From positions 1 through 64,000 of the forward strand of contig CAJOLW010000020.1 of assembly GCA_905235525.1 (NCBI GenBank): a stretch of DNA of 64,000 nucleotides. Reading direction: 5' to 3'. A program made the position numbers and the translations under genes. Below the pieces are notes generated by a model. That model saw only the letters and a program-made list of their open reading frames with translations. It was not told the DNA's origin and did no database searches. This document shows positions 38,401 through 49,296 of this stretch, piece by piece (positions within the stretch are counted from its first letter, which is position 1; each line of letters starts with the position of its first letter). The DNA is from an uncultured Bacteroidaceae bacterium. GTDB lineage: Bacteria > Bacteroidota > Bacteroidia > Bacteroidales > Bacteroidaceae.

Positions 38401-38432
38401 TTTTGTATTGTCCAAAATTTACACTACCTTTG
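38401..38432 (+). promoter_or_regulatory. Promoter of the tRNA pair
   Basis: -33 TTTTG at 38401-38405, a 19-bp spacer, -7 TACCTTTG at 38425-38432, 46 bp before the first tRNA. Confidence 0.7.
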
Positions 38433-38478
38433 CACCCGCAATGAGAAAGAGGAATTCTTTTATCTTGCATTATCATAT

Positions 38479-38554
38479 CGCGGGGTGGAGCAGTTGGTAG
38501 CTCGCCAGGCTCATAACCTGGAGGTCGCATGTTCGAGTCCTGCCCCCGCAACCA
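38479..38554 (+). tRNA. tRNA-fMet (CAT)
   Basis: A 76-nt cloverleaf from CGCGGGG to CCCCGCA plus the encoded ACCA. The anticodon loop is CTCATAA. The unpaired C1-A72 end is the hallmark of initiator tRNA. The anticodon stem is CCAGG/CCTGG, so the usual three G-C pairs are not all kept. It is followed by tRNA-Leu after an AT-rich inverted repeat. Confidence 0.93.
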
Positions 38555-38559
38555 AGTAG

Positions 38560-38656
38560 AAACTAAAAGTTAAAAGTTAAAAACTAAAAGTTGACGTTAC
38601 CCATCGCGAGAACAAGTAAATCACACTTTTAGTTTTTAGTTTTTAACTTTTAGTTT
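38560..38656. repeat. Long AT-rich inverted repeat between two tRNAs
   Basis: 31-nt arms (38560-38590 and 38626-38656), matching at 29 of 31 positions, built from AACTAAAAGTT-like units, with a 35-nt loop. In a co-transcript it would hold the two tRNAs apart by a long hairpin. Confidence 0.85.
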
Positions 38657-38665
38657 TAAGGATGT

Positions 38666-38749
38666 GCCGGAATGGTGGAATGGTAGACACGAGGGACTTA
38701 AAATCCCTTGGGCATTGCGCCCGTGCGGGTTCGAGCCCCGCTTCCGGTA
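38666..38749 (+). tRNA. tRNA-Leu (TAA)
   Basis: An 84-nt class II tRNA with acceptor GCCGGAA/TTCCGGT (a G-T first pair), discriminator A at 38749, anticodon loop CTTAAAA (anticodon TAA) and a long variable arm. CC follows, so CCA is not fully encoded. Confidence 0.93.
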
Positions 38750-38776
38750 CCTTTCACATGTTTTATTTGTTTAGGT

Positions 38777-38815
38777 CCTCCGTATGTGCATATTCCATAC
38801 GAAGGGCTTTTTTTT
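38777..38815 (+). terminator. Terminator of the tRNA pair
   Basis: A stem centred on CGTATG / CATACG with outer CC/GG pairs, followed by eight T. Confidence 0.75.
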
Positions 38816-38827
38816 GCAAAATAAAAC

Positions 38828-38867
38828 GGCTCAGTAGGAATATTTTGGGGGCAATTTCCACTGAGCC
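38828..38867 (-). terminator. Terminator of the hybrid regulator gene
   Basis: GGCTCAGT / ACTGAGCC stem with inner GGAA / TTCC, followed on the minus strand by GTTTTATTTT. It begins about 30 bp after the stop at 38899. Confidence 0.8.
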
Positions 38868-38898
38868 ATAAGGACGGGTGTTCTTTTGTGAAATTCAC

Positions 38899-41800
38899 TT
38901 AATCATCATCTTCTTCATCATCATCTTCATGCTGTTTCATCCATTCAGACGGAGTCAAGCCATATAGAGACTTGAAACTTGTAGAGAAAGCAGAAAGGGA
39001 CTTGAAACCAGTGGCAACGCTCACACCTGTGATATCATAATTCTTGTCCGCCAAAAGTCGAGCCGCTTCTTTCAGTCTCACGTACTTAACGAAGTCACGT
39101 GGAGCCTGCCCTGTCAAATCCTTCATCTTCCGATAGAAATGCACACGGCTAATGCCCACCTTATCCGCAACCAATTCAACGGAGAGTTCGGAATTATCCA
39201 TATTCTCGTTAATCACCTTCATCACACGCTTCATCAAGTTCTCGTCTGGCGATTCCATCTCGACCTTGTCGATATGCTCTTCTTGCTGCTTGTCACCATG
39301 ATACTTCCCTTGCAACAGTTGGCGGGACTTCAGCAATTGCACCACCGTGGTACGAAGCACATCAATATTGAAGGGTTTCGACACATAAGCGTCAGCCCCA
39401 TTCGAGATGCCAGCAATGCGGTCTGCGTCACTACCCAATGCCGTCACCAATACAATCGGGATATGATTGGTGTTGAAGTTGGATTTCAGTTTCTGGCACA
39501 AAGTCATACCATCCATCACGGGCATCATAATGTCGCTAATGACGATATCCACTTTCCCCGGATGAGAGATAATGTAATCCCAGGCTTCCTGTCCATTAGC
39601 ACATGCCTGAACCGTCAGTTCCGAGGACAACTCGCTCTGCACATACTGACGTATCGCTTCGTCATCTTCCACCAACAGCACATTTTTCCAATGCGTGCCG
39701 TTTTGATTCTCTGCGGCAAGACTGAATATCGGCGATGTTTCTTCCTTCTCCTCTTTGCGTTCCGGTTCATCCAGAAACTCCGGCTGTATAGTCCTCAGAG
39801 ATTCATTGCCGACAGGTATCGTCACAACAAACCTCGTGCCACTCCCTTCAGGGTTGTCCTCTATCATGATAGTGCCCTTGTGCAAGCGCACCAGCAACGA
39901 TGTCAGGTTCAGTCCGATACCTGTACCGATATAACCATTCTGGTGCTTGGCAGAATAGAAACGTTCGAACACCTTCGGTTTTTCATTATCAGGGATTCCC
40001 ATGCCCGAATCAGTCACCAGAACTTCAAAGTTCGTATCCCTACCCTCCAGCAGCAACGTAATCTTTCCACCATCTGGGGTGAACTTGAAAGCATTCGACA
40101 GGAGATTCATGACAATCTTGTCCATATTGTCCGGATCGACAAACACCTGCAGACTATCCACATTATGCACAAACTCATAATTGATCTGACGACTTTGCGC
40201 ATTCGTCACAAACACATCATAGATGTTCTGCAAAAACCCCACCAGTTCCACCGAATGATAATCCAGCAAGAACTTTCCTTGCTCAATCTTCCTCACATCC
40301 ATCATCTGATTGACCAAACGGAGAATACGGTTTGAGTTTTCTTTCATCAACTGATAATTGCGCTGATGCTCAGGGTCTTTATCCCGTCCCATCATCTTCT
40401 CCAACGGTGCCAGGATCAGCGTCATGGGAGTACGAATCTCATGACTGATATTCATAAAGAACTGCACACGTGCCTCGTTCAACTCACGTTGCTGACGAGC
40501 ACGCGCCATCACACGCCTCAACCTGACCTGACGCATCACAACATATTCATAGACGAACCAACATAAGGCAAGGAACAACAAGAAATACGCAATTTTAGCC
40601 CACACCGACGCATACCATGCAGGGTGCACCACTGCCACCAATTCGCGTTCCTCGCTAACAGTGCCCAATGCATGTGCCCGCACCTTGATGTGATAGGTGC
40701 CAGGCTGCAAGTTGTCAAAGATGATGCGGGTGTTATTGCCACCTTGGTCTATCCATTTTCCGTCATCGATGCTATATTCAAAGGTCACATGCTGGTTGCT
40801 CAGCCCTTCCACACACAATTCCAGCACAAAGTGGTTGTCGGTATGACACACGTCCAATCTGCCACAATCGTCAATCAGTCCTTGCAGCATCTGATAACTT
40901 CCCGACATGTCCCCTTGATGGATGGCTCGGTCACCAACAAACACATCTACAAAGCGCAAATGTAACACACGTTCCTTATCCTGCCAATCCTTCATCAGCC
41001 TCGTGTCAAAATATGTGATGCCACCGATACCACTAAAATAGAGTTTGCCATCAAGTGCCAATGCCGCTCCACGGCTAAATTCATTATCCTGCAAACCGTC
41101 ATCCATAAAGAAGTTGGTAAATGTCTCTGCTTTCGTGTCCATGCATGACAAGCCGAAATCCGAACCCAGCCAGAGGTCTTTGCCATCCACACAAACCGAT
41201 GTAATGCTATTGATGGGCAATCCGTCCGCTGTCGTATAGGTGTGTGCAGACAACGTCCCCGCATCAATTTTCATCAGTCCCTCATTCGTGGCAGCCCACA
41301 CCGTCTGCCCGTCAGCAGAAACGGCAAAATGGCGTATGGAACTGTGGCCAGGTATCCTGACGCTCTTGTCATGAATGACTCCCTCCTTGTCCGGACGGCA
41401 CACGATGATGCCATCGGCCGTCCCCACGAAAAGTTTCTCCTTCACCTGCAAGACCGTATAGACGTATGGATTGCCAATCACTTTTGCGTCAGCCGTCCCT
41501 TCTGGATTTGGCTTATAGTTGAAGTGCTTTCCTGTTGCATAATCATAATAATAGAATCCGTCTCCCATCGATGCGACCCAATAGCAGTCCTTCTTGGCTG
41601 CAGGGCAAATTTCAAACACCCAGTTGAGTTCTTTTGTCAAGCAAGAGAAGCGTCCATCCTTCATCTGCCACAATCCGTTATAGAAAGTACCCAGCAACAA
41701 TGCCGAAGGCGCCGCGTCATAGATGGTTGTAAAGGCATGAGGCATGCCTGGATTGGAGTCCACGTTCCAATGCTTTGAATCCGTACCATCTGCCGTCAGG

Positions 41801-42930
41801 AGATACAAGCCATCATTGTCCGACGAAGCCCAGATTCCCTTTTGAAAAGGTGCCGGATTCACTGCCTTGGCGATGGAAAAAACAGCATTTTTTCCAATAG
41901 TGTTCTTCGTGATGGAGTTCTGTCCAATACAGTCGAAAGCCGACTGGACAAACGGCTTCATCACCACCCCTTTCAGATAGACCGCCACCCATGCATTGCC
42001 GAAAGAGTCATACATGGCATCAACCACATTGCTTGTCGCCATGTCGAAGTCTTTCACAGAAATCACATGCTGCCTCACCTCACCAGTCCGTTCGTCATAC
42101 ACACGCACTCCTCCGCCATCGGTGCTCAAAAGCAAACGTCCATCCGTCCATGCCCTCAGACTCTGCACTGCTCCGCCCATGTCAACATCCGTCGCAACCA
42201 GTTCGAAACAGTCCTTCTCACCGTCATACACATAGACCCCACTGTTATAAGTCGCAGCATATAATTTCCCCGATGTACTGTTACACACATTCCGGACCAG
42301 TCGCAGTTCTTTGTACACACGAAAGCCCTTTGAAGTTTTCCGGCACAATTCACCCCTGCCATTGATGATCCACAACACCTTTTTCGTGTCTTCATAGAGT
42401 CTCAGGGAACTGATGCCGTCCATGTCATACTCCATCGTGCGTTTCACATAGAAGTTGCCCTGCTTATCTTTCAGCAGTTCTCCGTTGCCATACCCGGCAA
42501 AGCACACCACCACCCGCTCATTCTGGATACGGGTGATGCTGATGACACGAGCCTTGACCGTGTCGTTTCCTTCTCTGATGAAAGGGATATCAGTAAACTT
42601 GTCCGTTGCATAATCATAAATCTGCATGCCAGCCCCTGTCCCAATCAGAATCTGACCATTCTTATATTCAAAGACAAACGTACTCTCGTCATAATAAAGT
42701 GATGAGGGGTTTCCTATTTCATGGCGATACACATTCATCTTCACACCATCATAGCGGTTCAGACCATTTTGTGTCGTCACCCAGATGTTGTGCCGACTAT
42801 CCTCTGTAATGTTGCGGACACGTGAATTGGACAGTCCTTGCTTGGAACTGAAAAACGCCACGTTTTGGGCATCCACATCCAAGGAACCCAACATAAGAAA
42901 TATGAAGATTAATACATTTAGCCTTATCAT
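38899..42930 (-). CDS. Hybrid two-component system sensor-regulator (HTCS)
   Basis: The 1343-residue inner-membrane regulator starts with a signal peptide, then a periplasmic two-propeller sensor of Reg_prop repeats (about 25-680) and a Y_Y_Y domain (about 690-775). One membrane helix follows (VWAKIAYFLLFLALCWFVYEYV), then HisKA (NISHEIRTPMTLILAPLEKM, about residue 835), HATPase (NLLSNAFKFTPDGG, GTGIGLNLTSLLV), a receiver (DIVISDIMMPVMDG) and an AraC-type HTH at the end with an acidic tail. HTCS proteins bind an oligosaccharide and activate their polysaccharide locus. It lies at the end of the xylan genes and is their likely regulator. The Prevotella xylan regulator XynR is of this type. Confidence 0.95.
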   Translation of the reverse strand: MIRLNVLIFIFLMLGSLDVDAQNVAFFSSKQGLSNSRVRNITEDSRHNIWVTTQNGLNRYDGVKMNVYRHEIGNPSSLYYDESTFVFEYKNGQILIGTGAGMQIYDYATDKFTDIPFIREGNDTVKARVISITRIQNERVVVCFAGYGNGELLKDKQGNFYVKRTMEYDMDGISSLRLYEDTKKVLWIINGRGELCRKTSKGFRVYKELRLVRNVCNSTSGKLYAATYNSGVYVYDGEKDCFELVATDVDMGGAVQSLRAWTDGRLLLSTDGGGVRVYDERTGEVRQHVISVKDFDMATSNVVDAMYDSFGNAWVAVYLKGVVMKPFVQSAFDCIGQNSITKNTIGKNAVFSIAKAVNPAPFQKGIWASSDNDGLYLLTADGTDSKHWNVDSNPGMPHAFTTIYDAAPSALLLGTFYNGLWQMKDGRFSCLTKELNWVFEICPAAKKDCYWVASMGDGFYYYDYATGKHFNYKPNPEGTADAKVIGNPYVYTVLQVKEKLFVGTADGIIVCRPDKEGVIHDKSVRIPGHSSIRHFAVSADGQTVWAATNEGLMKIDAGTLSAHTYTTADGLPINSITSVCVDGKDLWLGSDFGLSCMDTKAETFTNFFMDDGLQDNEFSRGAALALDGKLYFSGIGGITYFDTRLMKDWQDKERVLHLRFVDVFVGDRAIHQGDMSGSYQMLQGLIDDCGRLDVCHTDNHFVLELCVEGLSNQHVTFEYSIDDGKWIDQGGNNTRIIFDNLQPGTYHIKVRAHALGTVSEERELVAVVHPAWYASVWAKIAYFLLFLALCWFVYEYVVMRQVRLRRVMARARQQRELNEARVQFFMNISHEIRTPMTLILAPLEKMMGRDKDPEHQRNYQLMKENSNRILRLVNQMMDVRKIEQGKFLLDYHSVELVGFLQNIYDVFVTNAQSRQINYEFVHNVDSLQVFVDPDNMDKIVMNLLSNAFKFTPDGGKITLLLEGRDTNFEVLVTDSGMGIPDNEKPKVFERFYSAKHQNGYIGTGIGLNLTSLLVRLHKGTIMIEDNPEGSGTRFVVTIPVGNESLRTIQPEFLDEPERKEEKEETSPIFSLAAENQNGTHWKNVLLVEDDEAIRQYVQSELSSELTVQACANGQEAWDYIISHPGKVDIVISDIMMPVMDGMTLCQKLKSNFNTNHIPIVLVTALGSDADRIAGISNGADAYVSKPFNIDVLRTTVVQLLKSRQLLQGKYHGDKQQEEHIDKVEMESPDENLMKRVMKVINENMDNSELSVELVADKVGISRVHFYRKMKDLTGQAPRDFVKYVRLKEAARLLADKNYDITGVSVATGFKSLSAFSTSFKSLYGLTPSEWMKQHEDDDEEDDD

Positions 42931-42972
42931 TGGTTAGGTTAGTTTAGTATCGTAGTAACATTGTTTCGAATG

Positions 42973-42980
42973 CAAAGATA
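42973..42980 (-). promoter_or_regulatory. -7 box of the HTCS gene
   Basis: TATCTTTG on the minus strand, 42 bp before the ATG. The operator found before the other xylan genes is absent here, so the regulator is probably not autoregulated. Confidence 0.5.
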
Positions 42981-43041
42981 ATGAAAAAGGAATAAAACAA
43001 CAAGAAAAGCATGAAAGAATACGCCAAAAAGTGTTTTTCAT

Positions 43042-43084
43042 AAAAAAGAAAGCGGTGATGTGCCCATTGACACATCACCGCTTT
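43042..43084 (-). terminator. Terminator of the 1189-aa protein gene
   Basis: AAAGCGGTGATGTG / CACATCACCGCTTT, a perfect 14-bp stem with an 8-nt loop, followed on the minus strand by CTTTTTTATG. Confidence 0.9.
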
Positions 43085-43115
43085 GATTATGTTTTCCTCA
43101 AAGGAAATGCTCTAA

Positions 43116-46100
43116 TTACTTTTGCAGATACTTCGCACCGTTCACGATAACGATACCCTTATAACTTGCATCCACCTTCTGGCCGGCCAAGTTGTAAATA
43201 GCACCATCATTTGCAGGAGCCTTCTTTTCTACAGAACTGATGCCGGTAGCGATGTCAGCAGCCAACTCTTTAGCAGCCTTTGCATAGTCAAAATCATCGA
43301 GAGGAGCCGTGAAGTAAAGAACTGCATCTCTCACCCAAGTGTTGGTATCCCAGAAGGCTGCTGCCTCGTATGCACCAATCTCTGAATCCCAGTTATGACC
43401 AGATGCCTGACCGGAAGTGTAGTGTTCCACTGCACCGATGGTGAGTTTCTGACCCTCCTTGATCTTAATGTTAGTGATGTAAGTTGGGTAGCCATTGGTA
43501 TTGTAAGCACCTACAGAGAATGGAACCATGATAGGATCCTCATTATCCACCTGAGCGAAGATATACTTATCCCAAACGCCGTCAGCATTCTGAGCGTTGA
43601 AGAAACCGTATTCACCGTCATCATTGGCAGAGTTCTTCGATGCTGTACGTGAGTTGATATTGATTGTATATACACCTGCTGGTATATTTTCAATCACCTG
43701 ATAGAACTTGTATTCAGCAGCCTGACCATAGCCATTGAGCGAAGCGGTAACCACAGGGTTGTCTGAAGAAGCAGCAGCAGTCATGCTCGCAGTTCCAGTA
43801 TGATCTTCAAAGCCATCTTCTTCATTTCCAGTCTTATATTCAAGTGGCTCGAAAGTCCAACCAGCAAAGTCAACTACTGTATTAACTGTACCAGTCGTAT
43901 AGAAGTTCGGGTTTCTGATGTAACCTGAAGCCTTGATACCAGAAAGGATGAGAGGATGACCTTCTTCATCGTGATTAGCAACCTGGTCTGGATCAGTCTC
44001 ATCGAAATCCTCATCAATCTGATTACCATACTGCTTCTCCTTCAGCGGTTCGAGGTCATCGTCATTGGCGATAGCCTGATAGAGTGCGAGCGTAATATGC
44101 TTGTTTGCATCATCGATGTATGAAGTTGCATCATCAGCGAGAGCATCCAAAACATCAAGCACTTCGTCGTCAACACCCAGCAAAAGACCGAGTTCAGAAG
44201 CCTGTCTTGCGCGGTAAGTCAGAATGTCAACAATATTCTTGATGTTGTTCAGAATACCAGGCACGCCATCCACATCCAGAGAGGCAGCAGCCAGTTCTTC
44301 GTCAGAGAAGTTCTTAGGATCAACGCCGTCATACTTAGCGATGATAGCCTCAGCATCCTTCACCTTTGCATTAGTCTTGTACTTGCCTTCAAGTGTTGCG
44401 ATAGAAGCCACTGCACTTTCATAGTTCTTCACGAAGTTGTCATAGTTAGTCTTGCGCTCAGCGAGTTTCTGGCTTGCAGCGTTCAGTTCCTTCACCATGT
44501 CATCAACTTCCTGAGGATTGGTGAATGTACCTTCATTAGCCTTCTTGATAGTTGCAGCCAAAGCGTCCTTAGCAACACCGTCGTACTTCTCATCAGCACC
44601 ATTCAGATTCAATTCAGCGGTCTCAATAGCATCCTTCAGTTTCTTCAGTGCAGCTGCGCCAGAAGAAGCGGGCTTAGAAGTAACTGAGAGAGATGTGAGA
44701 ATCCAACACTGCCAACCAGAATTGCCTTCAAATTCCACATAATAGTAGCCAGGAGTCTCCACATAGAATTCCTTTTCTACAGGAAGCATCGCATCCTCAG
44801 TTGTGATGGTTGTGCCTTCGTGCAGAATCTTCGCATCAGGAGTAATGCTTGATTCCTCAAAGATAACAACAGGTTCGCCGTCGTCGCCAGGTTTGCAAAC
44901 TCTCACAGCGTAAGGATTAGAATGATCCTCCCATGCGCCATTGCGGAAGGTCAGGAGATAAGTGCCTTCGTCAAGATAAAGAGCTTCTTCTTCTTGGATG
45001 CCATCACCCAATGCCCCGCCAATAACTGATTCAGCAGCATACTTACCGAACTGGAGAAGACCTTGGGAACCGCCACGAGCACCCCAATAGATACCGTGAT
45101 TCACCTGCTCTGTTCCACCCATGATACGTGGAGCGCCACTACCCGAGTAAGGTTCAGCGACTGTACTCTGACGTTCGCCATTGTCACTTGTACCGCTATA
45201 GCCGACAGGAAGAGCATCCTGACCGTATGGAGTGTAGTCAGACTGGTAAGCAATCACCTCTTCTGCATCGCCTTGAGGCTCACCGATTTCGAATGTGATT
45301 TCAGCATCCTCTGCGGTAACGCTTTCATCTTCATTCATGAGACCTTCAATGATAAATGAATATTCACCGTCTGAAAGACCTGAAACAGAAGTAGTGACAG
45401 TCTTGCCATCATCAGAAAGTTTCATGTCTGCAGTCAGGTCAGTCTTCTTAGACCCCTTCACCAAGATAGCCTTAGCCTTCTTGAGGCTCACAGCAGTTGT
45501 GAAAGTCATAGAAATTTCCTTCACATCCTCTGGCTTCAGATTGAACGAGTTGTTCACAGGAACAGAACTTCTCACAGTGGGCTGCCCCCATGCTTCGAAC
45601 TCTGTGTCAACATTCTCGTCCCAATAAGCCGTCTCGTTCTTGAAACTGAACACCTGAACATTACCCTGAGTGTCAGAACTTGGGCGGTCAGAAGAAGAAT
45701 AAAGCAGGTCTTCCGCACCGTCGAAACTTACAACCACTTCAGAATCGTCATACATGATTCCATCCACAAGGATATAGAGGTATCCATCTTCCTTACCTTC
45801 TACATACACAACCTCAACCTCTTCGTCATCGATAGTGACTTTCACAATGTCCTTGTCGAAAGAGAAAGAGCCCTTGTTCTGCTTGGCAAGAGTTGCAAGG
45901 TTGGTAGCATAACCGAAATCAACCTTGATAATCTCACTACTGTGGGTCACTTCCCTTACAGCCACGCCTTCCTCAATCTTGATGTCATCAAGATAGTAAG
46001 TGGATGGACAGAACATGTTGGCGATGAAGAAATAAACCTCAGGAAGTTTGTCATTGAAATGAGACCTGTAGGTTTCGCCAGCCTGACCACCAAATCTTGC

Positions 46101-46685
46101 TGGATATTCGCCAGTACCCTGCCATGATGGAACAGTGGCATCCATTGCCTCAGCCGTCGGGTTGTAAACAACGAATGACATGTGCTGCCACTCACCATTG
46201 AACTTAGTCTCAGCGTTAGGGCCTGTCACCTGATTCAAACCATAACTCAAGATAGACTTGTCATAGTTCTCCATACCCTTAGAGAGCCAAGATGTGAGTT
46301 TGGTCTCCACATCCTCACCATCCGTTCCCTCATAGGTCGGGTCGGCCTTAATCCAGAAACTGACACGATAAGGAGTTTCCAGTTTCAATGGAACACTCAT
46401 CTTGAAACCGCGTTCCCAAGTCTGTCCCACCTCACCCGTATTGGCTGCCATGAAACAATACTCACCACTGTGTGGATCGTCGGTTGACTTTTCAGTCCAC
46501 ACATCTGTTTCTTTATAGTTCACCCAGTCGCCATAAAGGCCCAACTCGGGTGTCAAGGCATACTCCGTCTTGAATGCACCCTCTTGGGCGTCATCTTCAA
46601 AACCGAGTTCTGCCACAACGGTCTGTGCCTGCACAGAGGCAGCGCAGAAAAGACCAGTCGCAATCAGTAAGTAATTTCTTTTCAT
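43116..46685 (-). CDS. Large secreted carbohydrate-binding-like protein
   Basis: The 1189-residue protein has a signal peptide (MKRNYLLIATGLFCAASVQAQ) and a jelly-roll CBM4/9-like N-terminal domain (about 22-245, GEYCFMAANTGEVGQTWERGF). Ig-like segments follow, then a beta-sandwich with GNSGWQCWILTSL near 690, a helical FIVAR-like pair (about 705-830, LKDAIETAELNLNG, LNAASQKLAE) and a further C-terminal beta domain. It ends in a tail (IYNLAGQKV...GIVIVNGAKYLQK) shared in type with other proteins here. No catalytic domain was recognised. It probably binds xylan or displays partners at the cell surface. It carries the shared operator and a leader of about 175 nt. Confidence 0.75.
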   Translation of the reverse strand: MKRNYLLIATGLFCAASVQAQTVVAELGFEDDAQEGAFKTEYALTPELGLYGDWVNYKETDVWTEKSTDDPHSGEYCFMAANTGEVGQTWERGFKMSVPLKLETPYRVSFWIKADPTYEGTDGEDVETKLTSWLSKGMENYDKSILSYGLNQVTGPNAETKFNGEWQHMSFVVYNPTAEAMDATVPSWQGTGEYPARFGGQAGETYRSHFNDKLPEVYFFIANMFCPSTYYLDDIKIEEGVAVREVTHSSEIIKVDFGYATNLATLAKQNKGSFSFDKDIVKVTIDDEEVEVVYVEGKEDGYLYILVDGIMYDDSEVVVSFDGAEDLLYSSSDRPSSDTQGNVQVFSFKNETAYWDENVDTEFEAWGQPTVRSSVPVNNSFNLKPEDVKEISMTFTTAVSLKKAKAILVKGSKKTDLTADMKLSDDGKTVTTSVSGLSDGEYSFIIEGLMNEDESVTAEDAEITFEIGEPQGDAEEVIAYQSDYTPYGQDALPVGYSGTSDNGERQSTVAEPYSGSGAPRIMGGTEQVNHGIYWGARGGSQGLLQFGKYAAESVIGGALGDGIQEEEALYLDEGTYLLTFRNGAWEDHSNPYAVRVCKPGDDGEPVVIFEESSITPDAKILHEGTTITTEDAMLPVEKEFYVETPGYYYVEFEGNSGWQCWILTSLSVTSKPASSGAAALKKLKDAIETAELNLNGADEKYDGVAKDALAATIKKANEGTFTNPQEVDDMVKELNAASQKLAERKTNYDNFVKNYESAVASIATLEGKYKTNAKVKDAEAIIAKYDGVDPKNFSDEELAAASLDVDGVPGILNNIKNIVDILTYRARQASELGLLLGVDDEVLDVLDALADDATSYIDDANKHITLALYQAIANDDDLEPLKEKQYGNQIDEDFDETDPDQVANHDEEGHPLILSGIKASGYIRNPNFYTTGTVNTVVDFAGWTFEPLEYKTGNEEDGFEDHTGTASMTAAASSDNPVVTASLNGYGQAAEYKFYQVIENIPAGVYTININSRTASKNSANDDGEYGFFNAQNADGVWDKYIFAQVDNEDPIMVPFSVGAYNTNGYPTYITNIKIKEGQKLTIGAVEHYTSGQASGHNWDSEIGAYEAAAFWDTNTWVRDAVLYFTAPLDDFDYAKAAKELAADIATGISSVEKKAPANDGAIYNLAGQKVDASYKGIVIVNGAKYLQK

Positions 46686-46816
46686 AACTAAAAAAAAGTT
46701 TTTGGTTAAAATGAAAAATTTGGTTAATTTGTTTTAGTTTAATACAGTTGTTTTGGCTGATTCTGAAAAATATTCGGTTGCTATTATAATTATAAATAAA
46801 AGTATTTTGAGGGGCA

Positions 46817-46861
46817 TTGCCACAAATCCACATATCTTCCATGTTTCTTTGCCACAAATCC
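46817..46861. repeat. 13-bp direct repeat in the leader of the 1189-aa gene
   Basis: TTGCCACAAATCC occurs at 46817-46829 and 46849-46861, 32 bp apart. The second copy covers the predicted transcription start. Confidence 0.75.
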
Positions 46862-46866
46862 CGTTG

Positions 46867-46874
46867 CAAAGTTA
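46867..46874 (-). promoter_or_regulatory. -7 box of the 1189-aa protein gene
   Basis: TAACTTTG followed by C on the minus strand, 29 bp downstream of the operator at 46904-46933. Confidence 0.6.
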
Positions 46875-46903
46875 TAGAACTTGGGACAAATCTATTTTTG
46901 GGG

Positions 46904-46933
46904 ATGTTACATGATTTTTTCGATAGGTTACAA
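46904..46933 (-). promoter_or_regulatory. Xylan-locus operator, site 1
   Basis: In gene direction TTGTAACC-N14-TGTAACAT, ending 29 bp before the -7 box. One of five sites with the same layout. Confidence 0.65.
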
Positions 46934-46982
46934 ATCCACGGAAAAAGGCGTGCTGATGGCCATTTCGGGATATTAGAGGAAA

Positions 46983-47026
46983 CAAAAAAGCCCTCCAAGG
47001 CATTCACGCTTTGGAGGGCTTTTTTG
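46983..47026 (-). terminator. Terminator of the GH10-CE1 gene
   Basis: AAAAAAGCCCTCCAA / TTGGAGGGCTTTTTT, a long symmetric stem with T runs on both sides, 46 bp after the stop. Confidence 0.9.
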
Positions 47027-47071
47027 TTTCAAGAATTGTTGAAGCGGAACTTCAACCACGGGTTACTATTT

Positions 47072-49231
<2,160 letters not shown>

Positions 49232-49296
49232 TTAGTTTTTAAAAAGATTTGGTAATAAATTATATTAATGTATCGTGATAACGTAATCACACGATG

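Noticed and set aside
38899..42930. HTCS as regulator of the lone susCD pair
   Set aside because: The operator motif is found before xylan genes only, and the pair lies 20 kb away with a different promoter context.
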